Shown: positions 29,400 to 40,538, numbered from the stretch's first letter. The stretch: DNA of 64,000 nt from Branchiostoma floridae (GCF_000003815.2 NC_049981.1:8846377-8910376); one strand, 5' to 3'. A program made the numbers and translations. The notes: generated by a model from the letters alone, not told the origin.

Positions 29400-29982
29400 C
29401 ATTGAATGGAAGGAGTTCAATGTAATCACTTTGTGTGTTCGCACCTATATCTCTATGTTCCGCATGCCGCAATCGCATGTGGATTGGCATGTCGTCTGTA
29501 CTCCGTTGGGAAATGATGCACATTCTTATTTTTCGCCGTAGCTGTTTTTATTATGAATGTAATAATTTCAGTTTTCACCCCTACGCCGTCCGGTATAGTG
29601 GTTCAGGTCTTCCTTATGATCGCGCCTAAATTGTTGTGGTAATTGGATACCGTCAAGCAGATGTTGTCCTCGTAGGAATATGCCATCTCGTTCGGGCTTT
29701 GCGTTTCCAGTACTGAGGTTGGTTTGATATAGCATACTGTTAACATTTTGCGCGGTTGATAGTCATATGCATTTTATGGTTAGATCGTGTTTAATCCTTG
29801 GGATCTTTTTTTTTTCGCGGTAGCTGTTTTCATTATCGATGTAATAATTTGAGAAATCACCCCTATTTCCCTGGTATTGTGGAACAGCTGGCCTATAGAC
29901 GACGGGGTTTGCCAATTACTTATCTCCAAGCAGATATGGGGTTATATTATGTCCACAGCTGTCATTGACCCACTTTTTGAAA
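29400..29982. repeat. Two diverged copies of a CGCGGTAGCTGTTTT repeat
   Basis: TTTCGCCGTAGCTGTTTTTATTATG.ATGTAATAATTTCAG at about 29530 recurs as TTTCGCGGTAGCTGTTTTCATTATCGATGTAATAATTTGAG at about 29815. Each is followed by CACCCCTA, a TGG and then CAAGCAGAT. Spacing is about 285 bases. Class unknown. Confidence 0.5.
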
Positions 29983-30192
29983 TACTGTAAATGCATTTAA
30001 GTCGCAGGGATTTAATTTCGCGGTAGCGGGAAAAAGGCTTTTCGCGGTGGTTTTACTTTTGCGGTAGCACCCTGCACTATAGTATCTTAAAGCCCTGGGA
30101 AAATGTTCGCGGTGGTTTTAAATTCGCGGTAAAATGGCCAACGCGAAAACCGCGAGCATTAATCCACCGCGAACATTTCTGCATTTACAGTA
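29983..30192. mobile_element. 210-bp MITE with TA target site
   Basis: Perfect terminal inverted repeats TACTGTAAATGCA (29983-29995) and TGCATTTACAGTA (30180-30192). Counting the outer TA as the target duplication, the ends CTGTAAATGCA fit a Tc1/mariner-type pattern. The interior is built from repeated TTCGCGGT / ACCGCGA motifs and has no coding capacity. Confidence 0.75.
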
Positions 30193-30449
30193 GTGTGCGT
30201 CTCTTCCATTGTGAAGCTGTGTTGTTGTTTTCATTTTGTGTCGTTCGATTGAGACGCTGATTTCGCTGTTAATGCGTACAGAACTGTGTTTTGAATTCGG
30301 CAGTGATAAGTATGTTAGCTTTAGTTTTTGGTATAAGCTGATGTGATGTGTTCTGTATGCGATATAAACACCAAGTCATACACCACAAAAAACATCACAA
30401 CCGACATAAACCATAATTAGGTCACAGAGTATGTTACCTACGGTCACTT

Positions 30450-30735
30450 GTTTATATTTATGAGCGGTTAAACAGATACTTATTATACCTGTACGCTAAC
30501 GAGAGAACATGTAAATATTGTTCAGGGAAAGCAGTAGAAGATGAACTACATTTCATTTGTCAATGTTCACATTACAGTTCCGAAAGAAATAAACTTTTCC
30601 TTAAAATCTGCAAAACTTTCCCAAGCTTGTATCACCTTACCGACCAACAAAAATCAATCTTCTTGCTTAAGTCGGCCAACCCCTTAATATATGAACATGT
30701 TGGACAATTCATCTCCTACTGCATACGGAAAAAAG
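30450..30735 (+). mobile_element. LINE C-terminal fragment, plus strand
   Basis: Plus-strand text RTCKYCSGKAVEDELHFICQ, then C.HYSSERNKLFLKI and LIYEHVGQFISYCIRKK. This is the Cys/His zinc-knuckle tail typical of LINE ORF2 proteins. It ends tail to tail against the next element. Confidence 0.75.
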
Positions 30736-31215
30736 TGAAACACTCTTTCAAACAGTGTGTTTCTTTCAGCATCGAATCGGGGACATTCACAGATGAAATG
30801 TGTTTCATTTTCGACTGCATTCGTTGTGCACTGCTTACAAATTCTTTCATGAGCAGGTAGCTTTTTATATCTTCCTCTCTCTATTTCTAATGGGTGCGAA
30901 CTAATTCTTAACTTAGATATTGCTGAGCGCCCTACGGATAACTTATGGAAGAAACTTTGAATGTAAATGTCATTCAATCTTCTCCTTAACAATGTACAGG
31001 AATAGCCGTTGTCTACGATGTCTGTATTCCAGATGTATGAGTAGCCGCTTTTGTTAAGTATTCCCTTTTACATGATGAATCCAATTTTTCCTGCGACTAT
31101 TCTCTGGTAAATATTGTTGTGACAGAAGTGCGTCTACTTGTAACGGATGTGAAGAAATGTTCAATTGTCTGAGTCGTAGCCAGTATTTGACTAAACGGAT
31201 TGAAACATCTACATC
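30700..31215 (-). mobile_element. LINE C-terminal fragment, minus strand
   Basis: Minus-strand text ISKLRISSHPLEIERGRYKK, ICKQCTTNAVENETHFICEC and PRFDAERNTLF. Upstream (31200-31080) is LVKYWLRLRQLNISSHPL and SRRKNWIHHVKG. It is the same kind of protein tail as the plus-strand fragment, in opposite orientation, with the join near 30730. Confidence 0.78.
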
Positions 31216-31914
31216 AACTGCTTTACTTTGTATGCAATTAGCCCTCGGGCACGAATTTGCAATAAAGATTATTATGCAAAGAAGAGAATGATCTACATGA
31301 TAGATGTGAAAGTTTCAGATTTGTGATATATTGGTAGCTAAGAGAAACAAATCCAAAGCCTACCTACCTACCTAATCCAAAGCCAGCTTGCCCTACTAAT
31401 GGATTACAATGGTGGTGGAATCGCCTTTGACATATTTACCAAATTACTCGCAAACGCGCGGTATTGTGCTATGCTAACCTTATCAATCCGAGCCCAGCTG
31501 TTTCCTGGCGACATCCGGCTGAGCCAGTTGCGTTCCCTACACTTTAGACAATCCATCATGGCTATTCTACTGTCATTCTACCGCCATATTGACATATATC
31601 AAAACTTCCAAGCTCTGTGTTCCTCGTGAGTTCCTGTACACGTGAGCAATAGTCCCTGGGGCGATATGTCCTCTGCTCGTAGGACCGCCTTTCATTGAGG
31701 CAATGTCTTTGTGCGTGAGTTAATAGCATACGACTGCCTTGGCCGACCTCTCAGGAAGAAAGCTATGATATAAACATAATCTTTGCAGTTGAACTAATTA
31801 TTAAAGATTAAAGATTTACATTAATTGTGCAAATTCAAATAAATTGCTGTCACTCATAGGTCAGATGATAAGACTCGCCAACCAGCAGTTGCTAAAGCAA
31901 CGGAATATGATTTT
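31216..31914. other. Intergenic stretch without recognised features
   Basis: A short CTACCTACCTA run lies near 31361. A 230-base open frame at 31399-31629 has no recognisable motif. Nothing else supportable. Confidence 0.5.
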
Positions 31915-32175
31915 GCCGATCTTGTGCCATTGGGAAAGGCACTTTACACGACTTTCCTCACTTTACACAAGTGAAAATGAGTACTTAGCTTCGGCTAGGG
32001 CCGTCCCTCGGATAGGACGTGAAATGGAGGTCCCGTTTCTGGGGAGAGCCATACCCAAAGCATGTTAAAGGACCCCCACACGTGCGATGGTGCGGTGTGC
32101 AATGGTGCAAAATCCTTCCGCCTAGAATTGGTGATTCTCTACAAATCACCCGGACTCCAGGACGAATAGTGACAT
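31915..32175 (+). repeat. SINE-like repeat (no tRNA head seen)
   Basis: Contains AAGTGAAAATGAGTACTTAGCTTCGGCTAGGGCCGTCCCTCGG, GGACGTGAAATGGAGGTCCCGT, GGGGAGAGCCATACCC and CTACAAATCACCCG in order. Relatives: 6725-6935 (partial), 36910-37130 (inverted), 48187-48475 (inverted, with tRNA-like head). Confidence 0.6.
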
Positions 32176-32229
32176 ATCAGTCACTAATGGAGGTCTGTAT
32201 AACCATACATACATACATACATATTCATA

Positions 32230-32795
32230 CTTGATTTTAACAAGTTGAAGCATTCACATAATTTTTCTTCCATTGGTTTATATCTTTCATTAATGTCCTT
32301 TAGCGTGAGGTATGGACGTCCTCTTCTGCTATTTGCTTCTGGGGAAAAAAACAGTTTACCGGCTGGTTCGCCATGTCGAACAACATGTCCAGCCTGACTT
32401 CGGTTGAAATGGATGGAAGAGTCCCATACAGTTCTTTGTTTGTTGTGTGTTCCCACCAAGGTTTGTTGTATACAGCACGTAGCATCATGGTGAAGGAACC
32501 ATCCAGTTTCCTGGTCAGAGAATTGTTCGTTGTCCAAGACTCACAGCCATAAAGTAGAATTGAGATAATACAACATTGGAATACTCCAGTTTTTGTTTCT
32601 TTTCCAACTTTTTTGGAGCGCATGTATGGCACTCCATGCTTGGCCAATTCTAACTTCCATGTCATGTTTCACATCAGTGTAGCTCCCCAGATATTTACAA
32701 TTAGTAACCTTCTCGATTACGGACCCATCAGAGGCATAGAGCTGATCTATAGATGTGGGATTTAAATGAATGAATTTAGTTACCTTCGCCAAGAA
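32230..32795 (-). mobile_element. LINE ORF2 C-terminal fragment, 3' piece of a split element
   Basis: Minus-strand frames give TKFIHLNPTSIDQLYASDG, CKYLGSYTD, RIGQAWSAIHALQKSWKR, ISILLYGCESWTTNNSLTRK and NKPWWEHTTNKELYG. This is the region after the reverse transcriptase. At about 32795 the LINE text stops where a TTCGCCAAGAAGG repeat start is found. The matching reverse-transcriptase part resumes at 33600. Confidence 0.8.
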
Positions 32796-33600
32796 GGTTT
32801 TATTTTGGGTAGCGTTTGTGTGTATATATGTGTGTTTGTAGAAGACCACCGATAACGCCTGGATGGATTGTATTGATATTCGGTATGTGGGTAGGTCTTG
32901 ATGAGACCTGGAAACGGTTAGATTTTGGGTACTGCAGCGGAACTTTATGGTTTGATATCTCGAGTTCTGGACATGCTGTGACTATGAATTTGAAGTGCTA
33001 GACAGGTCTTGATACTGAAAGTAAGTGGTGTAGGTTTGGACGCCCTAGCGGCTTGTTGTGGAACTGCAGAGCAGGTTTAGTGTCAGACATTGAAAGGGAA
33101 TAACTCAAGAAGGTGTTGACGGATTGTTATGTTTTTTGGTATGTGAATAGCTTATGTGATGCTTCATATAATTACATATTGGTTATGCAAATTGCAAGAT
33201 AATTTGCATAATTAATTGAGAAGTTGTCTAAACACGCTCAGTTCCATTATAAGACCATTGCAACATGTGACATTTGTAACTAAGAAAGAGAAGAATATTG
33301 ATAGATATATATTATGCTAAATAAAGACCTAATTTGCATAATTAATGAGAAAATGCTATAATGTTAGTGTGGTAAATGACGGTAACTACTCACTTGTAGC
33401 ATTTGGAAGTTATGTACAGGTGAACATCGTTTAACATTAATTATGTAAATGAGGTCCTCATTTGCATAGAGTATCAGAAAATGCGATAAAAGCCTTCTTT
33501 CTTAAAATAGATTGCGTGCGTCTGTTGTTTGCTGGAGGACATAATCAAGTAATATGGTTTGTGCAAATGAGGCTCTCATTTGCATAATTAATGACAAACA
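32795..33600 (+). repeat. Interspersed CTAGCGGC / TATGCAAAT repeat family, copy e (reference copy, inserted in a LINE)
   Basis: Starts CTTCGCCAAGAAGGTTTTATT, then GTGTGTATATATGTGTG, CGCCTGGATGGATTG, GGTATGTGGGTAGGTCTTGATGAGACC, TACTGCAGCGGAACTT, CCTAGCGGC, AACTCAAGAAGG.GTTGACGGATTG. It then has tandem ATTATGCAAATTGC..ATTTGCATAATTAATGAGAA units up to about 33600. Confidence 0.8.
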
Positions 33601-34135
33601 CAATTAATACAGCAGTTGCAAAAGATAGAATCATTTGGCGAAGGTATGGGGTCGTGGAACTGTAGTTTTTTATGCATTGATGTACAGTCCAATAGTTTGA
33701 CATGCTGCTTCGACTTTGCTGTAAAGAAGGTCTTGGGCAAATTAGCTGGAGTCTTCAAGAAGAGCAATTTCATCTGCAGAATCAAGGTCAGGAAGGGTCT
33801 CCGCCGGGTAGCGACGACTACGGCGGCGGTGCAGGGTGAGACCGTCTGTGTCTGTGATGTCCGCATTGCACAATCCAAACATATAATAAAGAGATATGGG
33901 GCAAGGGGGTCCCCCTGCAAAACACAAGTATTGATTCTGAATGGATCCGTCTCTCCATCAGGGGTAACTACTACAGCAGAAGTGTCTACATACATGGCTT
34001 TAACTGCGCTGACAACATCTGATGGAATACCATAAGCATCTAAAATTAAGAACAATTTGTTGCGATCAATAGAATCTAAAACCTCACGGAAATCAATAAA
34101 CACAAGTACAGCTTCCTTTGTCTCCAACTTATTAG
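33600..34135 (-). mobile_element. LINE reverse-transcriptase fragment, 5' piece of a split element
   Basis: Minus strand gives VLVFIDFREVLDSIDRNKLF (box A, with EV for the usual KA), VLQGDPLAPYLFIICLD (box B) and, one frame over, SADEIALL in place of YADDIAL. The catalytic Asp pair is therefore damaged. It belongs with 32230-32795, separated by the repeat at 32795-33600. Confidence 0.85.
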
Positions 34136-34164
34136 CATATCAATTCATAACTTTAGGTTATCAA

Positions 34165-34880
34165 CCTTCAACAGATCTTGCTCACTGTCAGTGACGAAGG
34201 ACAGCGGGTCGATGCTACTGAAACATTTGACCGTTTCCAAAGCCATATCCAGTTGCATTAGTAACTTATTGAGTTACTCTCCAAGCAGAGGTTAGATTTT
34301 TTTTGACGGCACAGAGGTTTGTCCGCGGTACAAAATAGATAGCCTAGTAAAACGACTAAAAAACTTCAAAAACAGCCGGAGCCTAGGCTAACTATCATTC
34401 GGCGTGCTTTCACCATTGAAACACCATTTCCCATATACTCGTGAGTTAAGCTTTACTTAGATCCCATTTTGTGACACAATATGTTAACTGTTCTTCATGT
34501 ACTCCAAGAAGATACAAATATATATTACAACGTACTAAAATATGCAACAAAAATACGTTTGTATCCATACACATGAATACACATGTTTTTCGATTTTTTT
34601 TACTTCTGTGGCAGCAACAACTGACAGTTAATCGGGGGGAAATGACAACAAAGAAGTCAGCGCTATCACTATGCAGAACAGTAGGGGGAGTGGCACCGAC
34701 CGTACCGGTCGCTTCTCTCTCGCCGCCGGCAGGCGCTAGGAATTGTCATCTAAGTCAGCACCATCCGCTGATTTTCCAGAGATTTTTTGCAAAATTTGTC
34801 CATATTTGCGCGCCGAGTTTGTCCGTCAACAATGACGGAACTTATCGCAAAATGTAACTAAGGCCCACTTTACATTACGT
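34165..34880. other. Intergenic stretch with a dispersed repeat and a CpG-rich patch
   Basis: 34170-34270 is an inverted copy of the GGAAACGGTCAGACGTTTC family. 34680-34860 is CpG-rich (GTACCGGTCGC, GCGCGCCGAG). A promoter role is possible, but no adjacent gene was found. Confidence 0.35.
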
Positions 34881-35090
34881 TTTTCGCGTTAGCGGGACTG
34901 GCGTTAGCGGGGCTGCGTTAGCGGGAGCCCCGTGTAAAGAGAGTTCCCGTTAACGTACTCCCGTTATCGTCAAATTTTCTCCCGTCCACTCCGAACCGTA
35001 CGTACGTAGGCTCAGCGGGAGTCCCCGTCAACGCCAAACTGCGTATAAAGAGAACACGTCGGGCTCGCGTTAGCGGGAGTCAGGGTTTAG
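34880..35090. repeat. Irregular array of GCGTTAGCGGGA-like motifs
   Basis: CGTTAGCGGGACTG, CGTTAGCGGGGCTG, CGTTAGCGGGAGCCCC, CCCGTTAACG, CCCGTTATCG and CGCGTTAGCGGGAGTC occur in about 200 bases in both orientations, along with TAAAGAGA spacers. Neighbouring sequence is not like this. Function unknown. Confidence 0.7.
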
Positions 35091-36909
35091 ACGTTTAGCA
35101 TAAAGCGCGCGCGTATTAGCATATGGAGCGAAAATGCTGGGTACAGATTTCCAAAACATTGGAGGAAAATTGCCAATTCTTATGTTCGCGGCGCGTGCAC
35201 TGTCTGAACCAGGTCTGAGACTTATGAATTTCCCGAGTGCTTCAAAGCTTTATTTTTACATATATGTATACTTTAAAGGAAACCAAGTTTTTATGGCTCT
35301 CTCTCAAAGCCAAGAAAGTTCTCCTTGGCCCTCCCCCAAGCCGAAAAAAAAATTCTAGACCCTCCCCCTAGACGACCACCTTCCCCACGCTAAATGTCCT
35401 AGAGTGAACCCTGTTGACGACCGTCAGAAGTGGAGACCTTTTGTGGACAGACAGGTCACCTTGCAAAATAGAATTACAGACTGCCCCTGTGTCTGGTAGC
35501 TATGGGACTGATATGAGATGATGATGAGTGATGAGAAACCCTTTTTGGAACAAGATTCAAGATACATAACGTTACAGATCAAAAACAATTCATTTACATT
35601 ATTACAATTCATTTGTCCATTCTTGACTTATCCTATGTCAATTTACCCTTCCAGGTAGAAATGCTAGGATAAACCATGTAAAGGTAAGCTTCTGTATCTA
35701 CTTGCAAATGTTACCTTTCTAGTTGATGATATCAATTCTGTAAACTTCAATTAGGCACATTCGTTATAATTCCGCTGGATGTGATTCAGTGATCATATTT
35801 AATCTGGCTTTGTCATTGAAAGATTAACCCCATGTTGTCACAGATTTGGTCTGGGCACTGCATTGTTACCAGATAATTTCTTTTCATATATAGGGTTTGG
35901 GACAAACATGAACAGTGTAGCACTGCACTCAAGTTGCTAAAGGTGACACATATGCATAACAACAAGCTTGATAAGGTAACGTTAAAGCTAATCCCATATC
36001 ACTGTGTCTTGGGCATGGTATTGGGATATGGAGCCCAACCCCCTCCTCCCATTGTCTTTTACTTCCAAAAGCGATGTCTGGTACCAATTTGACACTTGGT
36101 GTGGAGTGAAGAAATTGGCACAAGATCGGTAGCATGACAGTACTCAAACATAGGACCTCCGGGCCCAGATTGGATCATACGAGTAGATTGAATCCTGAAT
36201 GTGTTTCTTCCTTACGTCTTAGCTTAACGGACTATTGAAGCACTTGATGTGGCTCAGTTTATGTTACCCGTATACCTGATACACACCTTAGCCAAGAACA
36301 TACTGGGCCGTGAAATTAGCGCTTCTAATCAACTCTGAGAAGGAGATCTTCTGCCGTCTCTGGCGCAAAATTGTTTTTGTAGTCGCTGTTCCGCATCTGA
36401 AGTATTCATTCTGACAAAGCAAACTTCATGTTTCATCCCCCAGATGATAACCATGCGAAGAAAAGGGAAAAAAAGATCAGCATGGACTTAATGACGTCGA
36501 CTGATACGTGTAAGATATTCTGCTTGAATTAAGACATGTTCTTACATCTTGTCATTAAGGTATTCTATTCCATTAAGTCATTAGTGCAAATGTGACATAT
36601 TGCCCGACTCTCCTAGTAGATGTTCGGCTCCGACTTCTTTCTTTACGTGTTTTAGGTGTCGCTGAACACGAAGAAATGTGTAAATTACGTCAAAACACAG
36701 TCGGAGGGAACCTCTGCTTGGAGAGTAATGTTGCTCGCACTTCTTATTTTCAGTGATTATTTGTTTGTATTTCATAGCCGGCAAACCGCCTCAAGGCGCA
36801 ACGCACCATGAGTCCAGGCTGCATATCTGGACTGATATGCATCTGATTAATTTGATTTCATATAATAGGGATAGATCTCAACTCTTTTCGATGGGTATAG
36901 TTGGTTTAT
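35091..36909. other. Intergenic stretch with only weak repeat signals
   Basis: 35960-36140 resembles 58180-58330 (GGTATTG..GAGCCCA.CCC.CTCCTC blocks), so it is probably a dispersed repeat. No coding or RNA gene recognised. Confidence 0.4.
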
Positions 36910-37130
36910 TGACATGCCCGAGGTGTGGCTCTCCCCAAACACTGGCCTCCATTTTACGTCCTATCCGAAGGGCATATCTAAACGAAGCCTAAGTGACGGT
37001 CTCAACGTCATTTGCATCTCCGGAGACTCACCCCAGGACCTCTGGGTTCTGGGCCAAACGCCCTACACGTTACCGCAATATGACGCCAGATCATGCACAT
37101 CTGTCGTCGGTCCTCGTGTCGCAGTCTAAA
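36910..37130 (-). repeat. SINE-like repeat, inverted copy
   Basis: Read on the minus strand it gives GGACGTAAAATGGAGGCCAG..TTTGGGGAGAGCCACACCTCGGG, matching 32010-32060. Confidence 0.55.
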
Positions 37131-37500
37131 TGTATGCCACTGTATCACGTCTAATACTGCTACTTATAATCAAAATCTCTGCCTCTTTGTCATCAGTCCC
37201 ATTCCATTGGCAGACAACCCTCAACACCGTTGATGATACGGATGGCATTTGTGTGCGCATCAACTTTCGTCCATTTTGCAGAAACATTACCATAATGTAA
37301 CTCGTATAAACAGATGCAAAATGAGCAAATATAAGCAGTTAATTGCTACAAAAATATCAGAAAACGGGTACCAATTTCGTAGTACATATCTCTATTCCGA
37401 AGTAAAAAAAAAGAAGACGTCAAAGAACAGAAAGAAGAATATATTGGTCGGCATATCATATTCTGTGTGTCTCGTCTTTGCCCAAACCTGTCCACTTAGA

Positions 37501-37630
37501 TTTCATAATGAAGGCACCTTTTTTGGCCACACTATTTGTTTCTAATGGCACGCTCACATCAGGTTTCGGGTTCCCAGAGATAGTCATCGATAGAATCGAA
37601 TCAACATGGCCTAAGCTGCCTCTACCTACG
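37501..37630 (+). CDS. Candidate orphan exon (low confidence)
   Basis: The stretch is open between a plausible acceptor (CCTGTCCACTTAG) and a good donor (ACG|GTACGT). It reads FIMKAPFLATLFVSNGTLTS and DRIESTWPKLPLPT. The family is not recognised and no joined neighbour exon was established. It could be chance. Confidence 0.2.
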
Positions 37631-38432
37631 GTACGTAACGTCCAGCTGTTATGGAACATGAACAAACGAATATATCAACATGTGGGCCGCTTAACGACGT
37701 GTAACTTTAATCTTTGGCACAACATTTTTGTTCTCGCATCTTCACAATATAAAGGTAAGGTTTGGTATATATTGTTTCATGGTTGCTAAAGGCCACTTCG
37801 AAGTCCCAAGCTTCTCCAAACTCCCATGTCTATCACTTGTTTCGACCAATGGCATCCTATGTTGAGAACCATTAAAAGTGCATCGGAACAATCAAACAAC
37901 ACAGATGATTCAGTTGATTAAAAAATCGAATTAATCCGTTGGGATCAACGTGTCCAATCAAGTAGAGTGCCCGAGCCATCGAGTATAATCAATACAATCC
38001 TATTGCGGGTGAGGGAAGATGCTTATGTGGTCTTAAGGCCTCGTGGGGAATCAGATTATTCTACTGATTGTCGTAAACAATTAACCAATGGTACTGTAAC
38101 ATAGCAATTGTTTTGACCTAACTGCCCCAATGCTAGTGCTAGAATTTTTGTATTGTTGAAAATGATGTATCACTATAGCATGAGAGATAGGCATATCAGG
38201 TTATGCCCATCTGAAAAATATTTGGCCAGCAATAAAACAGAATAAGCATCTGAAACTTGTAAGTGCCCTGTGGATATCAAAAATACATATGACGTTACTT
38301 ACCCTATAATATGGAATACGACATTACGTTCTTCGTTCCCCGTTTCAAAATCACACGAATGCTAGAAAACATTCGCTTGTTTTAATATGTTTTGCCTACT
38401 ACTTTTATGTCACTTATGTGGAATATTTGCAG

Positions 38433-38591
38433 AGTCTATGTTGAAGTGGTCTGCACTAGAGGGAGAAAGACTCCAGTGACAATATGTCCCCCTGACACAA
38501 TTATTCACCACAGACCTCAGTATAAATCATGCGCCCACAGCGTCAAACAGGCGGAGAAGAAAACCAGCGACCAGGCATTGGTCAAGTGCTG
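38433..38591 (+). CDS. Candidate terminal exon of an unrecognised gene (low confidence)
   Basis: After ATATTTGCAG the frame reads VYVEVVCTRGRKTPVTICPP, HRPQYKSCAHSVKQAEKK and ends QALVKC-stop. Composition looks protein-like with four spaced cysteines, but I do not recognise the family and no upstream exon is proven. Bases 38592-39794 show nothing recognisable apart from AT-rich sequence. Confidence 0.25.
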
Positions 38592-39794
38592 ATATTTCTT
38601 CCCATTGAAATTAAATTAGCTCTTTCCCTATGTATAAACGAAAATGGCGTTTTGAACAAATCGGACCGCTTGCTGAAGGCAGTTCATGAGGTGAAGATTT
38701 ATCATTTTCTATGAAAGAAACAGGACCTCTGTGATACCCAGTCTGGTTTTGATATAGTTATAGATACAGGTACCATGTTCCACGTCGTTTTTGCTTTATT
38801 TTCCGTACCTACTGTGAATTATCCATACTGGCAGTAATACTTAAATCTCTTCAACCGACTTTGTTTGAACCCAGAATATCTATGGGGAAATGTGACAAAG
38901 TTAGCTTCTGTCTGCAGAGCAACGTTTCAATCTGAATAACATAACTATGTATAAAGCTAATAGTTACATCGATTATATCTTCAATTATCTTCAAGTTTGC
39001 AGCGTTTTGTTGAATTTTTGAAATGCTTAGGTATTTGACACAAAATTAGCAATACATTTCTCTTTTTAACGGAACATGTCATTTAACTAACATTAGTTGC
39101 TATTTATAATTTGCTAAAGTCACTTTCTGGACATTGTAGTTTTAACTTAAGTCAGGATAACTGCTAATTAGGCCACAGTAGGTAAATTTTATGGATGACA
39201 TCAGCGCGCGCATTAATTTTCGCCTGATTTCAGAAAAAAAAAAGATTTTTTTTCTTCTATAGGGATGGTCAACATGACGATAAAGTACCAAAATAAGCAA
39301 ACATGTTGTATTATAGCCTAATAATTGTACTTGTAGAAGTGACACTTGCGAAGTACCCAGGGCTGTAGTTGTAGAAATGAAACTTATTGGATAGTTGTAA
39401 AAGTGACACCAATATGGAAGCCATGAGTGTGGTTACCAACTTTGTTGGTGATGCCAGTCTACCACACTAGTGTCACTTTTACCACACGAGTACATGTCTT
39501 GAATACATGAATGAATGCCTTGTTGGCTCTGATACCATGTTTTGTCCCTTTGATTCTTGTTACCACAACATTCATCACAACTTTATGGTGCCTATTTTTG
39601 AAAATGTAGCCATCTTGTTTTTTTTCACCAATCTTGTTTTTTTTTCGCCCTATCGCACTATTTTTGCAGCCTGCAGAGGATGTCATCCATAAAATTTACT
39701 TACTGGGGCCTTACATGATTCGTTTTCTTCTGGTCTTTTCTGTCGTGATATTGATGATATGAGAGTTCTTAGTAGCAATAGAATACGGGGATAC

Positions 39795-40538
39795 TTAACA
39801 TCTTGTCTCAACGGTTGGTCTACTGGCGATGAGTTGTAGATCTATGATCTCCTCCATTTTCTTCACTTGAGCCCTTCGCTTAGCCTGGTTGATCTCCGCT
39901 GTGGTAGTGTTGAACGCCTGCAAACTTGCGATCGAAGACATCATGTCGCAGAGAAAGGCAAGCCATCCGATCTTGAAGGACCAGCCGTACCACCAGTCCA
40001 CGGGTCTCCAGATGTCTCCGTCGCTTTCCACGTTCCGGTTGAGGACGATGATGAAGAAGATTCTGCCGAGGAAGGAGACTAACCCTGATGTTACGGACAT
40101 CAGGGCCGCGACGCGGTGCATGGACGGCTGAGAGGAACAACAACTACCCATTTGGCAAAACAGTCCTATTAACAGAAGACAAATGGACCCACACTCGGCT
40201 GCAATGGCACCAATGAACTTGGGCACCTCGGCACGGGGAAGTCGCTGGATGAACGAGTCGCACCGTTCTTCTTGTCCTCTTATCCTACTCTCCCGACAGA
40301 GGGTCCAGTACCCGCAGTGAAATGTTATGTAGAGTTTCCAGTGGCTGATTTGTATTTTGGACCCGTTTATCTTGCGGGTGTAGTCCTCCACTGACCCTCT
40401 GACCTTCTCCGTTCCTTCTGTCCAATTCGACGTCACGAAGGCTGTGATGGTAAGGCCTATGGTCGTCAACGACAAAAGGAAAGCCAGGCACGGGCAGCAT
40501 GCGCGCGATGTCACCATTCTCACCCCACACATGTCCAC
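39795..40538 (-). CDS. Claudin/PMP22-superfamily four-transmembrane protein, single exon
   Basis: An uninterrupted 247-residue frame. Four hydrophobic helices are visible at about residues 14-36, 107-129, 142-166 and 186-207. The first extracellular loop carries W39, then GYW (77-78 aromatic pair) followed by C81 and C93, matching the claudin-superfamily W..GLW..C..C signature. N-glycosylation sites NWT (38) and NGS (58) lie in that loop. YGWSFKIGWLAF before helix 4 recalls the GSG1/CACNG-gamma branch rather than classical claudins. The charged C-terminal tail (QAKRRAQVKKMEEIIDL) is cytosolic. The likely role is cell-contact or channel-associated membrane organisation. The first ATG is used; the Met at residue 8 is an alternative start. 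No intron is needed. Confidence 0.85.
   Translation of the reverse strand: MDMCGVRMVTSRACCPCLAFLLSLTTIGLTITAFVTSNWTEGTEKVRGSVEDYTRKINGSKIQISHWKLYITFHCGYWTLCRESRIRGQEERCDSFIQRLPRAEVPKFIGAIAAECGSICLLLIGLFCQMGSCCSSQPSMHRVAALMSVTSGLVSFLGRIFFIIVLNRNVESDGDIWRPVDWWYGWSFKIGWLAFLCDMMSSIASLQAFNTTTAEINQAKRRAQVKKMEEIIDLQLIASRPTVETRC

Noticed and set aside
37190-37282. Open stretch reading VPFHWQTTLNTVDDTDGICV as an exon
   Set aside because: It has an acceptor-like start but no donor at its end and no frame link to 37501. Support is too weak to list.
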